64,000 bases of DNA from Bradyrhizobium jicamae (GCF_018130215.1 NZ_JAFCKQ010000001.1:1-64000); one strand, 5' to 3'; counted from the first letter of the stretch, positions 1 through 9,515 are shown. The notes: generated by a model not told the origin, from the sequence alone. Numbers and translations: made by a program.

Positions 1-291
1 TGCCGCCTACTTGTCGTCCACCTCATTCGCGAGGGCATTCCAACCACTGACGGCCACGCTTTGGGCTCTGTCATGTTGTCCTCGGTCGCTTATTATCTAC
101 CGAGCCTACTGCATGACAGTTTAATGTCGGCTGCGCACGATCGCCGAAATTCGGGCCCCGCGCTTAACACTCCTTTAGCCAAGCCGGGTGCGGCGGGGGC
201 ATTTTCGATGGGGGGCGCATCGGCGCTGCAACCGGATTGTCAGGCCCCCCGATGTTGGACAGACGGAGGCTCGCGGAGCAGGTTATCCCCG

Positions 292-2154
292 TCATCCGCT
301 CCGGGGCATCGTCCGCGATCGCGCCTCTCGGGTCTGTGCGGCGAGGCGGATGCCTGCGTTCGGTGCGCCGAAGCCTCGATATTTGCGCCGCTCCACGATC
401 TCGAAGAAAAACCGCTCATCGAATGCATGGGTGTAGACCTGGAAGAACTCGCCTTCGTCGTCGCGGTCGTAGAGAATCCCGTTTTCCTTCATCGACCTGA
501 GCAGATCGGGGGCAAGCTCGTACCGGCTGTCGATATCGTCGTAGTAATTATCCGGGATGTTCAGAAAGGTCGCGCCTGCCGCCCGCATGGCGGAGACGGC
601 CTTGAAGATGTCGTCGCAGGCGAACGCGATATGCTGGACGCCGGCTCCGAAAAATTCCGAGAGGAATCGTGACGACATCGTCTGGCTGGCGGTCGACGCG
701 TTGAGGACCAATCGAAGCGATCCGTTGCGGTTCTGCAGAACCTGGCTCTTCACGAGCCCCAGCGGATCGCTGATCTCGAGTTGTGGCGATCTCTGAACGT
801 CGAACAGGGCAGCGTAGAACTGTTCCCACGAAAGCATGTCCTCGAACCGCATCGATTGCGATATGTGATCGATGTGATCCAGATAACCGGCGTCGCCTTC
901 GCTTGCCACGGCAGTGAAGTCGACGTCCCAGTTCTCCGATCCCGGCTCGAGGAAGTACAGCAGGCTGCCGCCCACGCCGCGAATCGCGGGGATCGTCATT
1001 TCGTCAGGCCCGACCGGCTGCCGAAAAGTGGTCGCCTGAAGGGCGTCGGCCCGGCTCATCATGGTCGCGACGTCGTCGACACCGAGCGCGAGCGCGCATA
1101 CGCCCGAACCGTGTGTCGTGTAGTGTGATCTGGCGAAGCTGTTCTCGGAGCTGTTGATCAGGAGGTTGATCGCGCCTTGCGACCATCGTTCCACCGCCTT
1201 TGAGCGGTGATATCCCGTCAGTCTGAAGCCGAGTTCGCCGAGCAGCCTCGCGAGCCCGACAGCATGGGTTTGATCGACGGCAAACTCGACAAAAGCGACA
1301 TCAGAAACGCTGGATCGGGCGCGCAGGGCCGGCACCGCATTCCCCGTCGCGCCGTCACGGCCGATCAGCTGCAGCGAACGCATGCCGTCGATCGCGACCT
1401 CACGGGTCGATTGCGCGCGGAACTGATCATTGAAGATCTCGAGCGACAGCGGTCCGCCATATCCGGTCGCATCGATCGCCTGCATGAAATCCGCGACAGG
1501 AAGGTTTCCCTGCCCCGGGAAGCACCGGAAATGCCGGCTCCACGAGAGCACATCCAGATCGAGTTGCGGAGCGTCCGCAAGTTGCACCAGAAAGATCCGG
1601 TCCGCGGGGATCGCCCTGATCGGGCCGACGGGAAACCCGGGTGCGAGGGTGTGGAAACTGTCCAGAATGAGCCCGATCGAGGGATGGTCGGCGCGCCGAA
1701 CGATTTCCCAGGCGTCCCTGTAGTCGTTGACGTGACGCCCCCACGCCAACGCCTCGAAGCCGACACGCAGCCCCCTCGCGGCTGCCCGCTCTCCCAATTC
1801 GCGAAAATCGTCGGCAGCGCGGTCGATTCCGCCGAGCGACAGGGGCGAGACATTGCTGCAAACCAGCAGCAGATCGGTGCCAAGTTCCTGCATCAGGTCG
1901 AACTTCTTCTCGGCCCTCCGAAAAGCCAGCCTGCGCTGGGGCTCCGGCATTCCCTCGAAATCGCGAAACGGTTGCAGGGCGCAGATGCGGAGGCCGAGAT
2001 CGCTACACATCCGCCCGACGTCGCGCGCGGGGCCGTCAAAGCAGGTGAAGTCGTTCTCGAAGATCTCGACCGCGTCGAAGCCAGCCGCCGCGATTGTCCT
2101 GAGCTTCTCGTCGAGAGCGCCGCCAATCGAAACCGTTGCGATCGAACGTATCAT
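292..2154 (-). CDS. quiC: 3-dehydroshikimate dehydratase, two-domain QuiC type
   Basis: Converts 3-dehydroshikimate to protocatechuate, the last step of quinate/shikimate breakdown before the beta-ketoadipate pathway. The 620-residue protein has the two-domain layout of this family. Residues 1 to about 280 form a sugar-phosphate-isomerase-like TIM barrel. The C-terminal half resembles 4-hydroxyphenylpyruvate dioxygenase and keeps its apparent metal ligands: His in LDHIDH near 425-430, His in VQHIAF near 508, Glu in FFFEIVERR near 585. ATG start with an upstream GGAG. It is last in a minus-strand operon after shikimate dehydrogenase and a transporter, which supports the assignment. The C-terminal domain means it could be misannotated as an HPPD. 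Confidence 0.85.
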   Translation of the reverse strand: MIRSIATVSIGGALDEKLRTIAAAGFDAVEIFENDFTCFDGPARDVGRMCSDLGLRICALQPFRDFEGMPEPQRRLAFRRAEKKFDLMQELGTDLLLVCSNVSPLSLGGIDRAADDFRELGERAAARGLRVGFEALAWGRHVNDYRDAWEIVRRADHPSIGLILDSFHTLAPGFPVGPIRAIPADRIFLVQLADAPQLDLDVLSWSRHFRCFPGQGNLPVADFMQAIDATGYGGPLSLEIFNDQFRAQSTREVAIDGMRSLQLIGRDGATGNAVPALRARSSVSDVAFVEFAVDQTHAVGLARLLGELGFRLTGYHRSKAVERWSQGAINLLINSSENSFARSHYTTHGSGVCALALGVDDVATMMSRADALQATTFRQPVGPDEMTIPAIRGVGGSLLYFLEPGSENWDVDFTAVASEGDAGYLDHIDHISQSMRFEDMLSWEQFYAALFDVQRSPQLEISDPLGLVKSQVLQNRNGSLRLVLNASTASQTMSSRFLSEFFGAGVQHIAFACDDIFKAVSAMRAAGATFLNIPDNYYDDIDSRYELAPDLLRSMKENGILYDRDDEGEFFQVYTHAFDERFFFEIVERRKYRGFGAPNAGIRLAAQTREARSRTMPRSG

Positions 2155-2208
2155 TGCACTGCTCCGGCTTGCTTTCGATAAGCCAACCTGGTTCCGGCCT
2201 GCATTCGG

Positions 2209-3042
2209 TCAGTAGCTGATTTGCGCGATCTCGCGCAGTTCATCCGACGTGGCCGTGCCGAAGCCGAAGAATTCAAGATAGGCCGGAATTTGTTCGAACA
2301 GCATATCAGTGCCGACTTGATAGTCGCAACCTCTCGCACGCGCTGCGGCCAGGAACGGCGTGATCTCCTGCTTCATCACGACTTCGCCGACGAAGGTCGA
2401 GGGCGAAAGGCGCTCGACGTCCATCGGAAGCGGATCATCCTTCTTCATGCCTAGCGGCGTGGCATTGATGACGATGTCGTATCCGGCGGGATCCGCAGAG
2501 CCCGTCACGACCTCAAGCGTCGGATAGTGAGTCCGCAGGCGTTCCGATAGCCCATCCATCGACTGCGCGAACGCGTCGTAGAGTCCGAGCCTGAAAACCC
2601 CGGCCTTTGCCATGGATGCCGCGATCGCGGAGCCGACCCCGCCACAGCCGGCGACAAGAACCTTCGCCCCGGCGACGTGGCGTCCCTTCTTCAGCACGCC
2701 GCGAACAAAGCCCTCGCCGTCGAACATGTCGCCGATCAGCGCTCCGTGCTGATCGATTCGCACGGCGTTGCAGGCTCCCGCGATCCTGGCGGACACCGAC
2801 GCATCATCGACCAGGCCGAGGGTCGCCACCTTGTGCGGCATGGTGACGAGCGCGCCACCGATGTTGGTCAGCTTGAACAGCAACCTGAGGAAGGACGCGT
2901 AGTCGTCGGCCTTGCAGCCCATCGGCACAACGACCGCGTTGATCGCTCGCTTCGCGAAGAACGGATTGTAGATCATCGGAGATTTGAATGTCTCCGTCGG
3001 ATAGCCGATATGGGCGATGAGCTGCGTTCGTCCGTCAATCAT
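2209..3042 (-). CDS. Shikimate (quinate) 5-dehydrogenase family protein
   Basis: Probably oxidises shikimate or quinate to the 3-dehydro compound. Visible AroE-family features: substrate-side KSPMIYNPFF near the N-terminus, the catalytic-lysine motif TMPHK, NAVR, the nucleotide-binding loop GCGGVGSAIA, and NATPLGM. The frame is open upstream to 3144, but that part is not AroE-like and overlaps the transporter gene. The ATG at 3042 gives the normal family N-terminus (MIDGRTQLIAHIGYP) and 277 residues. Its place between a ShiA-like transporter and a dehydroshikimate dehydratase points to catabolism rather than aromatic amino acid synthesis. NAD or NADP preference cannot be read from the sequence. 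Confidence 0.8.
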   Translation of the reverse strand: MIDGRTQLIAHIGYPTETFKSPMIYNPFFAKRAINAVVVPMGCKADDYASFLRLLFKLTNIGGALVTMPHKVATLGLVDDASVSARIAGACNAVRIDQHGALIGDMFDGEGFVRGVLKKGRHVAGAKVLVAGCGGVGSAIAASMAKAGVFRLGLYDAFAQSMDGLSERLRTHYPTLEVVTGSADPAGYDIVINATPLGMKKDDPLPMDVERLSPSTFVGEVVMKQEITPFLAAARARGCDYQVGTDMLFEQIPAYLEFFGFGTATSDELREIAQISY

Positions 3043-3124
3043 TGTTTCAAGCCTGTCTGCCGTAGATCGATGTAACCGCGGTTTGCGCGCTTCGAAGTCG
3101 TGGTGGTGCATGACGCCATGGGCT

Positions 3125-4516
3125 CTACGCCGGCGCGACGCCACCGAAAGAGGCGGCTCTCAGCCGGTCGTAGTCCGGCTTTGCCATCGGAGCCGCGCTT
3201 GGGTTGCCGAGATCGTTCACCGGAAGCCGATAGGTCTCCCGGGCGGAGAAGGCGGCAATCGCTGCGATGGCCGTGATGGCAAAAGTGATCGCGCCGACGG
3301 TGAGCGGGACGTTGGTCGATCCGGGAGGAGCGGCGGTGGCGAACAGCGCAGGGAGCAACGCCGTGATCGTCGTGCCGATGTTCTGCGAGATCGCCATTGC
3401 CGAAACACGGTACCTGGTCTGGAAAAGCTCGGGGTAGAAGCTCGGGAAGACCGCGTTGTAGCCCTGGTAGACGATGCCCCACATCAGGATGGAGAGGGCA
3501 ATGGCCATCGGAACGTTCTTGATGCTGATGGCGTAGAGATAACCAAAGGCCAGCACACCGGAGCAGAGCGCGCCGACGATGATCGGGGGGCGCCGTCCGA
3601 TCTTGTCGGACAGAGTCCCGACCAGGGGAATGACCACCACCGCCGCTATGTTGCCGATCACCGGGATCCAGAGATAGACGTCTGTCTTGAAGCCAATTCC
3701 ATAGGCGGGCTGCACCGCGTAGGCCGCGCCAAAGATGGTCGCGACGACGGGTATCACGTTCATGAGCGCCATGCAGACGACCCTGAGCATGTCGGCCCAG
3801 CTGGTCCTGAAGGCCTGGACAATGGGCGCGTCGGGCACCGTGCCGTCCTCGCTCTCCTTGGCGAAGGCCGGCGTCTCTTCGACTTCCCGCCTGATGAGAT
3901 AGCCGATGACGATGACGACGGCGCTCAGCAGGAACGGAATGCGCCAGCCCCAGGCGTTGAATTGGTCCTTCGGCATGTAGGCCGCGATCGGAAGGAAGAC
4001 GGCGGCAGCGAGAATCTGTCCGGCCTGAACGCCTTGCAGCGTAAAGCTTGCGAAGAAGCCCCGCCGGCCGAACGGCGCATGCTCGAGCACCATCGAGCTT
4101 GCGCCCGAAATCTCGCCGGCGACCGCAAAACCCTGGATCAGGCGCAGCGCCACCAGAAAGACCGGCGCCCATATCCCGACCTGCGCATAGGTCGGGAGCA
4201 CCCCGACCAGCATGGTCGACAAGCCCATCAGGAACAGGCAAAGCACGAGGACGTTCTTTCGCCCATGGGTGTCACCCCAATGGCCGAGCACAAAGGCGCC
4301 GATCGGTCGCGCCACGTAGCCCACGCCGTAGGTCGCAAGCGAGGCAATGATCGCCGCCGTCGGGTGCTCCGAGGGAAAGAAGATCTGCGGAAACACCAGC
4401 GACGCGGCGGTCGCGTAGATGAAGAAGTCGTAGTACTCGAGAGCCGAGCCGATCCAGCCGCTTGCCGCAGCGATCTTCGATTGGTGCCTTGATTTCGCGC
4501 TATTGGCTGACGCCAT
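3125..4516 (-). CDS. MFS transporter, metabolite:H+ symporter (ShiA/ProP-like)
   Basis: Inner-membrane importer of 463 residues with about 12 hydrophobic segments. Family signatures include SALEYYDFFIYA in TM1, GHWGDTHGRK in the loop after TM2, and RLIQGFAVAGE in TM4, typical of the MHS subfamily that carries shikimate, proline/betaine and dicarboxylates. A strong GGAGGAAAC lies just before the ATG. It sits between the LysR regulator and two shikimate-degrading enzymes on the same strand, so shikimate or quinate is the likely substrate. That specificity is inferred from context only. Confidence 0.8.
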   Translation of the reverse strand: MASANSAKSRHQSKIAAASGWIGSALEYYDFFIYATAASLVFPQIFFPSEHPTAAIIASLATYGVGYVARPIGAFVLGHWGDTHGRKNVLVLCLFLMGLSTMLVGVLPTYAQVGIWAPVFLVALRLIQGFAVAGEISGASSMVLEHAPFGRRGFFASFTLQGVQAGQILAAAVFLPIAAYMPKDQFNAWGWRIPFLLSAVVIVIGYLIRREVEETPAFAKESEDGTVPDAPIVQAFRTSWADMLRVVCMALMNVIPVVATIFGAAYAVQPAYGIGFKTDVYLWIPVIGNIAAVVVIPLVGTLSDKIGRRPPIIVGALCSGVLAFGYLYAISIKNVPMAIALSILMWGIVYQGYNAVFPSFYPELFQTRYRVSAMAISQNIGTTITALLPALFATAAPPGSTNVPLTVGAITFAITAIAAIAAFSARETYRLPVNDLGNPSAAPMAKPDYDRLRAASFGGVAPA

Positions 4517-4697
4517 GTTTTGTTTCCTCCGCTATCTCTGTTGCGAGCCGTTTGACGGCGGGCTTTTTGTTGCGGAGCCGGTGTGCGAAGCCGTCAGCGT
4601 GCGCCTTTCACCGCTGCGTGGCCCGGTTCTGCTCCGAATGAAGCAAACACATATCGCGAGGCCGCAATAACACAATTACTCATTTATGCCAGAAACT

Positions 4698-4710
4698 TAA
4701 CCTGATGTTA
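4698..4710. promoter_or_regulatory. Candidate LysR-type regulator box
   Basis: TAAC-N5-GTTA is a perfect short dyad that fits the T-N11-A form of LysR-regulator sites. It lies in the AT-rich stretch overlapping the stop codon of the LysR gene, about 190 bases before the transporter start. A wider inverted repeat (AATAACA at 4666-4672, TGTTATT at 4706-4712) surrounds it. Regulation of the shikimate operon from here is inferred. Confidence 0.35.
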
Positions 4711-5625
4711 TTTTTTTGCCCGCGACGGCCGCGGCTTGCCGCCGGGCTCCATCTCGGCGCGCAGGGTTTCGATGAAGTGGGATGCATAAGGCGACAGCGA
4801 TGCTCCGCGTTTGATGGCAACGAAGGTGTCGAACCGGGTCGGCTCCTGGATTTCCAGCAGCCGCACGCCGGGAATGCCGCCATGCGCCACCGAAAACTGG
4901 TCGATGACGGCGATCCCGAGGCGGGCCTGCACCAGCGAGCAGACGGTGTTGCCGAAGCGGGCGCGGATCGTGATGTCGTAGGGCAGTTTATTGCGCGCGA
5001 ACAGCTCCGACATGATGCGGCCATAGGGATCGGTCGGATCGATGCCGATCAGCGGAAACCGCGTCATCTCGGCGGCCGATATCCTCTTGCGTTCAGCAAG
5101 CGCGTGGCCTTCCGGCACGATACAGTACAGGCGGCCGGAAGCGAGCGGCAGGAAGTCCAGCGCAGGATGATCCAGCCGGTAGCTGATCGCCGCGCAGTCG
5201 CCCTTGCCGAGCAGGAGATAGTCGATGACCTCCTCGATCTTGAGGATGTTGATATCCATCTTCAGGTCGGGATAGCGCCTGCGGATCTTCTCCACCGCGC
5301 GCGGCACCATGACCTGGGCGATGCTCGGCACCGACCCGATCCGAAGCTCGGACAATTGGCCCCGGCCGATCTTGCCGATGACCTCGGTGAGGTCGTCCAC
5401 CTTCTTGTAGATCTCGTTGATCTGCTCGAAGATCAGCCGGGCGTCCTGGGTCGGGAAATAGCGACCGTTCTGCCGCATGAAGAACCGGACGCCAAGCGAT
5501 CGTTCGGTGTATTTGACGAGCCGGCTGATGCCCGGCGCAGATACGTTGAGAAGCTTGGCCGCGCCGGTGATCGTTCCCGATATCATCACGGCCCGAATGA
5601 CTTCAATTTGCCTCAGCGTCATCAT
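4708..5625 (-). CDS. LysR-family transcriptional regulator of the shikimate operon
   Basis: About 305 residues. The N-terminal winged helix-turn-helix is clear (LRQIEVIRAVMISGTITGAAKLLNVSAP is the recognition region, shown here only to identify it as 28 residues beginning at residue 4; key residues are the TGAAKLL core and SAPGISR). A periplasmic-binding-protein-like effector domain follows. The frame is open to 5661 with a TTG, but the ATG pair at 5625/5622 gives the standard LTTR N-terminus. It is upstream of, and co-oriented with, the transporter and catabolic genes. A quinate or shikimate effector is inferred. Confidence 0.8.
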   Translation of the reverse strand: MMTLRQIEVIRAVMISGTITGAAKLLNVSAPGISRLVKYTERSLGVRFFMRQNGRYFPTQDARLIFEQINEIYKKVDDLTEVIGKIGRGQLSELRIGSVPSIAQVMVPRAVEKIRRRYPDLKMDINILKIEEVIDYLLLGKGDCAAISYRLDHPALDFLPLASGRLYCIVPEGHALAERKRISAAEMTRFPLIGIDPTDPYGRIMSELFARNKLPYDITIRARFGNTVCSLVQARLGIAVIDQFSVAHGGIPGVRLLEIQEPTRFDTFVAIKRGASLSPYASHFIETLRAEMEPGGKPRPSRAKK

Positions 5626-5902
5626 CGCCGCGGGAGCACCCATCAATGATCGACCAGCCAACCGGCTGAACGATCATCGCCGACATGGTTGGGCATGTCC
5701 ACCCAAACGCGTGGCTGTCGATGCGGCGATCAGTTTTGCTCGAAAGCCCTCTGCGCCGGCAGGCCGGCCTCACGCCAGGCGTCTTGCAAGGGATCCGCCA
5801 ACGCGGCCGGGAGCGCGAATCGCGCGGTCGTGAGCTGGGCTGACTCCGAGCGCGCGCTCGCAATGGTCAATGGCGCGGGGGGTGCGGACGCACGCCGCCC
5901 TT

Positions 5903-6859
5903 CTAGAGACGCGTCGCCGACGGAAGGATCGCCGCTTCGGGGAACCACAGCGTCTTTGAAAACGGAACATTCAGCAAAGAGACGGGCATAGATGGGTTGA
6001 AAATAGAACACCATGCGGAAAGAAACGATGTGGTCCGGATCAGGCTCCCGCATCTGGAAAGCACAAGGGCATTGAGGAGTGCATCTCGCCCCATGGCGTA
6101 ATTGCCAAGTCTGGCTCCTCCCAAGTGCACTGGATCATTTCCACGGCTACGGACTGAATCATCCAGGCACGCCACCCGCAAACCTGAGAGGCGGTGCTTT
6201 TGGGCAGTCTCGACAAATTCCGTTACGTCGCTTGCAACGAATACATTGCGCCAGTGCCCACAAGAGATCGAGGATCTCACCTTGTTCAACGCATCCGAAA
6301 TCTCAACCGGCGCTGCTTCAGTGTGTTTGTCCGTCCCCCTGTAGTGAACTCCGAGAGTGTGATCTCCGATGTCATTCTCTTGAACGAAATCGTCAACGGC
6401 TTGCATGATCTCCTCATGGACGCCGAAATGAGAAAAGAAGATTCGATTGGCTTCATCGAGGGTGAGGCCGTCCCAGGTCAGCGGCAATTGCGAATTGCTC
6501 GAGATTTCGATTGGCGAACGTGAAGAAGCTGTTCCAGCTTCTTTTTGAAAGAAGAAGTAATCGAACCAATTTGGCCCGTAATCTGGATCGAGGTAGTTTT
6601 CGCTGTTGAGCGTAATGTGTAGGTGCTGACCAGTACCCTCAACATAGCGCGCCATGTACAGGCAAAAATTCATCTGGGCGAACATGCCAATGGATCGATT
6701 CACGAATGCGACGTGCAAGTCCTTGCCAGCCAACCTGAACCTGATCGCGTTTCGGTTTCGTCGCAGGAATCGCGCGGCATCGCGTGCGGCAGATGGGATA
6801 GCTAACATTTTGTCCTGATCCAGTTTCTTTCCGCCAGAGCCTTCGAAGTAAGGACCCAA
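5903..6859 (-). CDS. Fucosyltransferase-like protein (orphan)
   Basis: A 318-residue soluble-looking protein. The central motif GVHYRGTDKH matches the nucleotide-sugar-binding H-x-R-G-T-D loop found in O-fucosyltransferase, GT23 and related folds, and the C-terminal part has an alternating hydrophobic pattern with TTSFLSAW, as in the donor-binding half. I infer a GDP-sugar glycosyltransferase; acceptor and sugar are unknown. No other surface-polysaccharide genes lie nearby. Start uncertain: ATG at 6859 or an internal ATG at 6808. Local GC appears lower than in neighbouring genes, which together with the integrase relic downstream hints at transfer. Confidence 0.5.
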   Translation of the reverse strand: MGPYFEGSGGKKLDQDKMLAIPSAARDAARFLRRNRNAIRFRLAGKDLHVAFVNRSIGMFAQMNFCLYMARYVEGTGQHLHITLNSENYLDPDYGPNWFDYFFFQKEAGTASSRSPIEISSNSQLPLTWDGLTLDEANRIFFSHFGVHEEIMQAVDDFVQENDIGDHTLGVHYRGTDKHTEAAPVEISDALNKVRSSISCGHWRNVFVASDVTEFVETAQKHRLSGLRVACLDDSVRSRGNDPVHLGGARLGNYAMGRDALLNALVLSRCGSLIRTTSFLSAWCSIFNPSMPVSLLNVPFSKTLWFPEAAILPSATRL

Positions 6860-7139
6860 TGCCGGGCGCCAGGCGCTGGCCTTTCAGTGCGGGCTTGCGC
6901 CGATGCCGGCCACCGGCATGGCATATCTGGATGCGTGACAATCAGAGTTGCCGAAATCACGACATGGTAGGCACAAAAGTATGGCCCGGCATTGGAAATA
7001 TCGTGAGCGTCGGCGGCCGCATTTCCGACGTGAATGGCGTTGGCCGCACTCAGACAGAAGACCTGACCTACCGTGTCACCAATGACGGCCGACTATCACA
7101 AGCGACGGGTTCGGGAACAGGTTCCGTGATCGGTGCGAT

Positions 7140-7322
7140 GCTGTGGGACTATTTCATTTCTCAGATCACGGACTTCGCGAAACCGCCGCCGCTGCATTCG
7201 CCGAGAGCGGCGCGCCGACGCGGGAACTGTGCGCCATCTTCGGGTGAGCAAGCTGGCGACTGCCGAGGCAAACAAGTCGAAGATGATGGGAACGCCTTCC
7301 AATTGTTGGAAAAGTATTGAAA
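7140..7322 (+). pseudogene. Decayed C-terminal fragment of a tyrosine recombinase (integrase)
   Basis: Three frames must be joined. From 7167 the sequence reads HGLRETAAAAF...ELCAIFG, the HxxR box of tyrosine recombinases, and then hits a stop at 7248. In the next frame comes SKLATAEANKSKM, and in a third NAFQLLEKY before a stop at 7318. The intact counterpart at 43.5 kb reads TAEIYIREANKSKM, so five residues including the catalytic Tyr are missing here. It is clearly non-functional. The stretch 6860-7139 upstream holds an open frame with no recognisable domain. Confidence 0.65.
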
Positions 7323-7460
7323 CCCGAAAAGTGTGCAGGTTCCGACCGAGACTGGGAACTGAGACGGGAGGAAAAAAATCACCCCGGCATTTCCCAGTTC
7401 CCCGCTCGATCTGCGCAATCAAGATCTCAAAACCCGGCGCCGTCGATCAGCCGATCAACA

Positions 7461-8213
7461 TCACGCAGTAGCCAGCCTGCTTGTGGAGCCGATCTTCTGC
7501 CGCAGTTGCCACAGCACGATGCCATGCAGCATGAGAGCAAGTGGAACGGCGAAGGTGGGAACCATCACCAGCGGATAGGACGAAATGAGAAGGTTCGGAG
7601 CATCGTGCGCCAGAACATGCACCCGTCCGGGAGAGGTCATTCCACCCATCGCCACAGCCACGACGAGGTCTGCGATTCCGAAGAGGCTCCAGCTATAGGC
7701 TGCACTCACCGCGCGATGCGACGTTTGGGCCAGTAGCGTCGCCACGATGACGGCAAAGCAGCCGGTGGTAACGTCGCCAATACCCGCTGGCAGCGCGAAT
7801 TGCCACGGCAGTCGACCATCCGCCCACAGCACGAGGAATATGCCGCCTCCAACGCGATAGGCCTGGGCCGCGACGAGCCAGGGCAATGGTATCGCCAACA
7901 CAAGGCTTGCGATGCGTTGCGACGACCACATGCCTGCCGCAGCGACCATGAGCGGGATCAGCAAACCAAGCAGCACGGTCGGTACGGCGTCTTCGCCAGT
8001 TGCGCGATAAGCATTTGACGAGCCCAGGAACTGGGCGCCCGCCAGCCAGACGATGAGCGCAACGGACAGGGCGCCCGCGGTCCCGTAACGTGACCGTGCA
8101 GATCCCTCCATGCGTGCGGCACCCATCCAGATGAGGCCCAATCCAATGGCCACCACGAAGGGTCGCAGGGCCATTTCGAATGTCATGAGATAGACGGGAA
8201 CTTGCGGTGTCAT
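7461..8213 (-). CDS. Multi-pass membrane protein of unknown function
   Basis: About 250 residues with roughly seven hydrophobic segments (for example FVVAIGLGLIWMG, LLGLLIPLMVAAAGMW, VPTFAVPLALMLHGIVLW). No motif I recognise. The ATG at 8213 is preceded by GGAG at good spacing, so it is preferred over the ATG at 8225. It stands alone between the integrase relic and a divergent hydrolase gene. Confidence 0.6.
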   Translation of the reverse strand: MTPQVPVYLMTFEMALRPFVVAIGLGLIWMGAARMEGSARSRYGTAGALSVALIVWLAGAQFLGSSNAYRATGEDAVPTVLLGLLIPLMVAAAGMWSSQRIASLVLAIPLPWLVAAQAYRVGGGIFLVLWADGRLPWQFALPAGIGDVTTGCFAVIVATLLAQTSHRAVSAAYSWSLFGIADLVVAVAMGGMTSPGRVHVLAHDAPNLLISSYPLVMVPTFAVPLALMLHGIVLWQLRQKIGSTSRLATA

Positions 8214-8591
8214 GCGGGGCTCCATTTGTCATAGGCACTGCATCAAGGACGTTGTTGCAGTGTCTCGCGACCGTTGAGGTGAATTGTGTAGTCGAGCGGC
8301 GCAGCTATCGATCGGGCGCGCGTCGTCAAGTTCGCAGCTCATTGGCGTGAGCCTCCGGGTTCGGAAGCTCGATCTAGGCCCGCTCCCCGCGAGCGACTAT
8401 CCGCGATAATGTGGACAGGCTCTGTAGCAGGACTTCACATCCGTGATGCATGGCGAGCGATGGGCTCACGCAGGCCGACCGCGCCGGCTTTCCGCAATTT
8501 AATCCTGCATCCCGTAGCCAATCTGCCCGCTCGCGCATTAATGGTCATAACAATGACGCTTCTCAAAGCGTGAGGTCATCGGAAGGAAACC
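8214..8591. other. Divergent intergenic region
   Basis: About 380 bases between the divergent membrane-protein and hydrolase genes. I see no gene, no strong hairpin and no clear operator. It must carry both promoters. Confidence 0.4.
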
Positions 8592-9425
8592 ATGACGCGG
8601 GGAATTGTCGTGCTGGCCTGCGTTTGCGCGTTGCTCGGCGGCTTCTATTCCGCGATCGCCAAATGGGGAATTCGGCACGAGACACTTGATCTGTTCGATG
8701 CCGCCCGGCAGCGCCGGGTGTCCGTCGATATCGCCGAGCGCGTCGACTATGCCATGAAGGCCGACGCGGGCCTCTGGAAGCCTCCCGTCGCCGTCATCAG
8801 CAACGGCAACACCGTCAGAAACACCGAATATTCCTTCCTCGCGAACGTGTTTGCCGCCAGCGGCTATCTGGTGGCAAGCATCCAGCAGGATCTCCCGAGC
8901 GACCCGCCGCTGGTGACGAAGGTGGGATTGCCCTATGTCGGCCGGCTCGCGGTCTACAAGAAGGGCGAAGCCAACATCCTGTTTGTGCTCCAGCAACTGA
9001 AGCAACGCTACCCCAACGCCGGCTACGACCATCTGACACTCGTCGGACACTCCAATGGCGGCGATACGGCCATGTACTTCGCCCAGCAGCATCCTCAGCT
9101 TGTGTCGAAGGTCATCACGCTGGACAATCTGCGGGTCCCGATCTTGCTCAGCCACAAGCTGAAGGTCCTCTCCTTTCGGTCGAAGGATCCAGTGTTCAAG
9201 ACCGATCCCGATGTTCTGCCGACCCCGCAGCAAGCCAAGACGGACGGCATCGACATCGTGCAGACCCCGTTTCAGCACACCTGGATGAGCGATCGCGGGC
9301 CTCTTTTCGCAAAGCAAGCCATCCAGGCGACGCTCGAGAGGTTTCTGGGCGGCGCCGACGTCACGCGGCTGGCGTCGATCGATAACGGTAAGCCCACCCT
9401 TGAGAATGGTATGCCGCTGCCGTAG
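8592..9425 (+). CDS. Alpha/beta hydrolase with N-terminal membrane anchor or signal
   Basis: A 277-residue protein. The first 20 residues form a hydrophobic segment (IVVLACVCALLGGFYSA), so it is exported or anchored in the inner membrane. The nucleophile elbow is GHSNGG near residue 155. PFQHTWMSDRG near the C-terminus probably carries the catalytic His. GGAAGGAAACC lies directly before the ATG. Substrate unknown; the fold suggests an esterase or lipase-like enzyme. It is convergent with the dehydrogenase gene downstream. Confidence 0.7.
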   Translation: MTRGIVVLACVCALLGGFYSAIAKWGIRHETLDLFDAARQRRVSVDIAERVDYAMKADAGLWKPPVAVISNGNTVRNTEYSFLANVFAASGYLVASIQQDLPSDPPLVTKVGLPYVGRLAVYKKGEANILFVLQQLKQRYPNAGYDHLTLVGHSNGGDTAMYFAQQHPQLVSKVITLDNLRVPILLSHKLKVLSFRSKDPVFKTDPDVLPTPQQAKTDGIDIVQTPFQHTWMSDRGPLFAKQAIQATLERFLGGADVTRLASIDNGKPTLENGMPLP

Positions 9426-9475
9426 GTGACGCGACCCAGGGCGACCCGACGTCGAACGACATGCGTGGACGCAGG

Positions 9476-9495
9476 GCCTGCAGCCTTCGGCAGGC
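9476..9495. terminator. Hairpin between convergent genes
   Basis: GCCTGC and GCAGGC, separated by 8 bases, form a stem between the convergent hydrolase and dehydrogenase genes. There is no T-run, so a terminator role is tentative. Confidence 0.3.
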
Positions 9496-9515
9496 TCTGC
9501 CTGGACACAAGTACG

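Noticed and set aside
3017..4492. A 491-residue plus-strand frame opposite the MHS transporter
   Set aside because: Low-complexity Arg/Gly/Asp sequence without domains, antisense to a clear transporter.
6964..7139. Possible small gene before the integrase relic
   Set aside because: Open frame has a plausible Gly/Thr-rich sequence but no ribosome binding site, and it runs into the decayed integrase in another frame.
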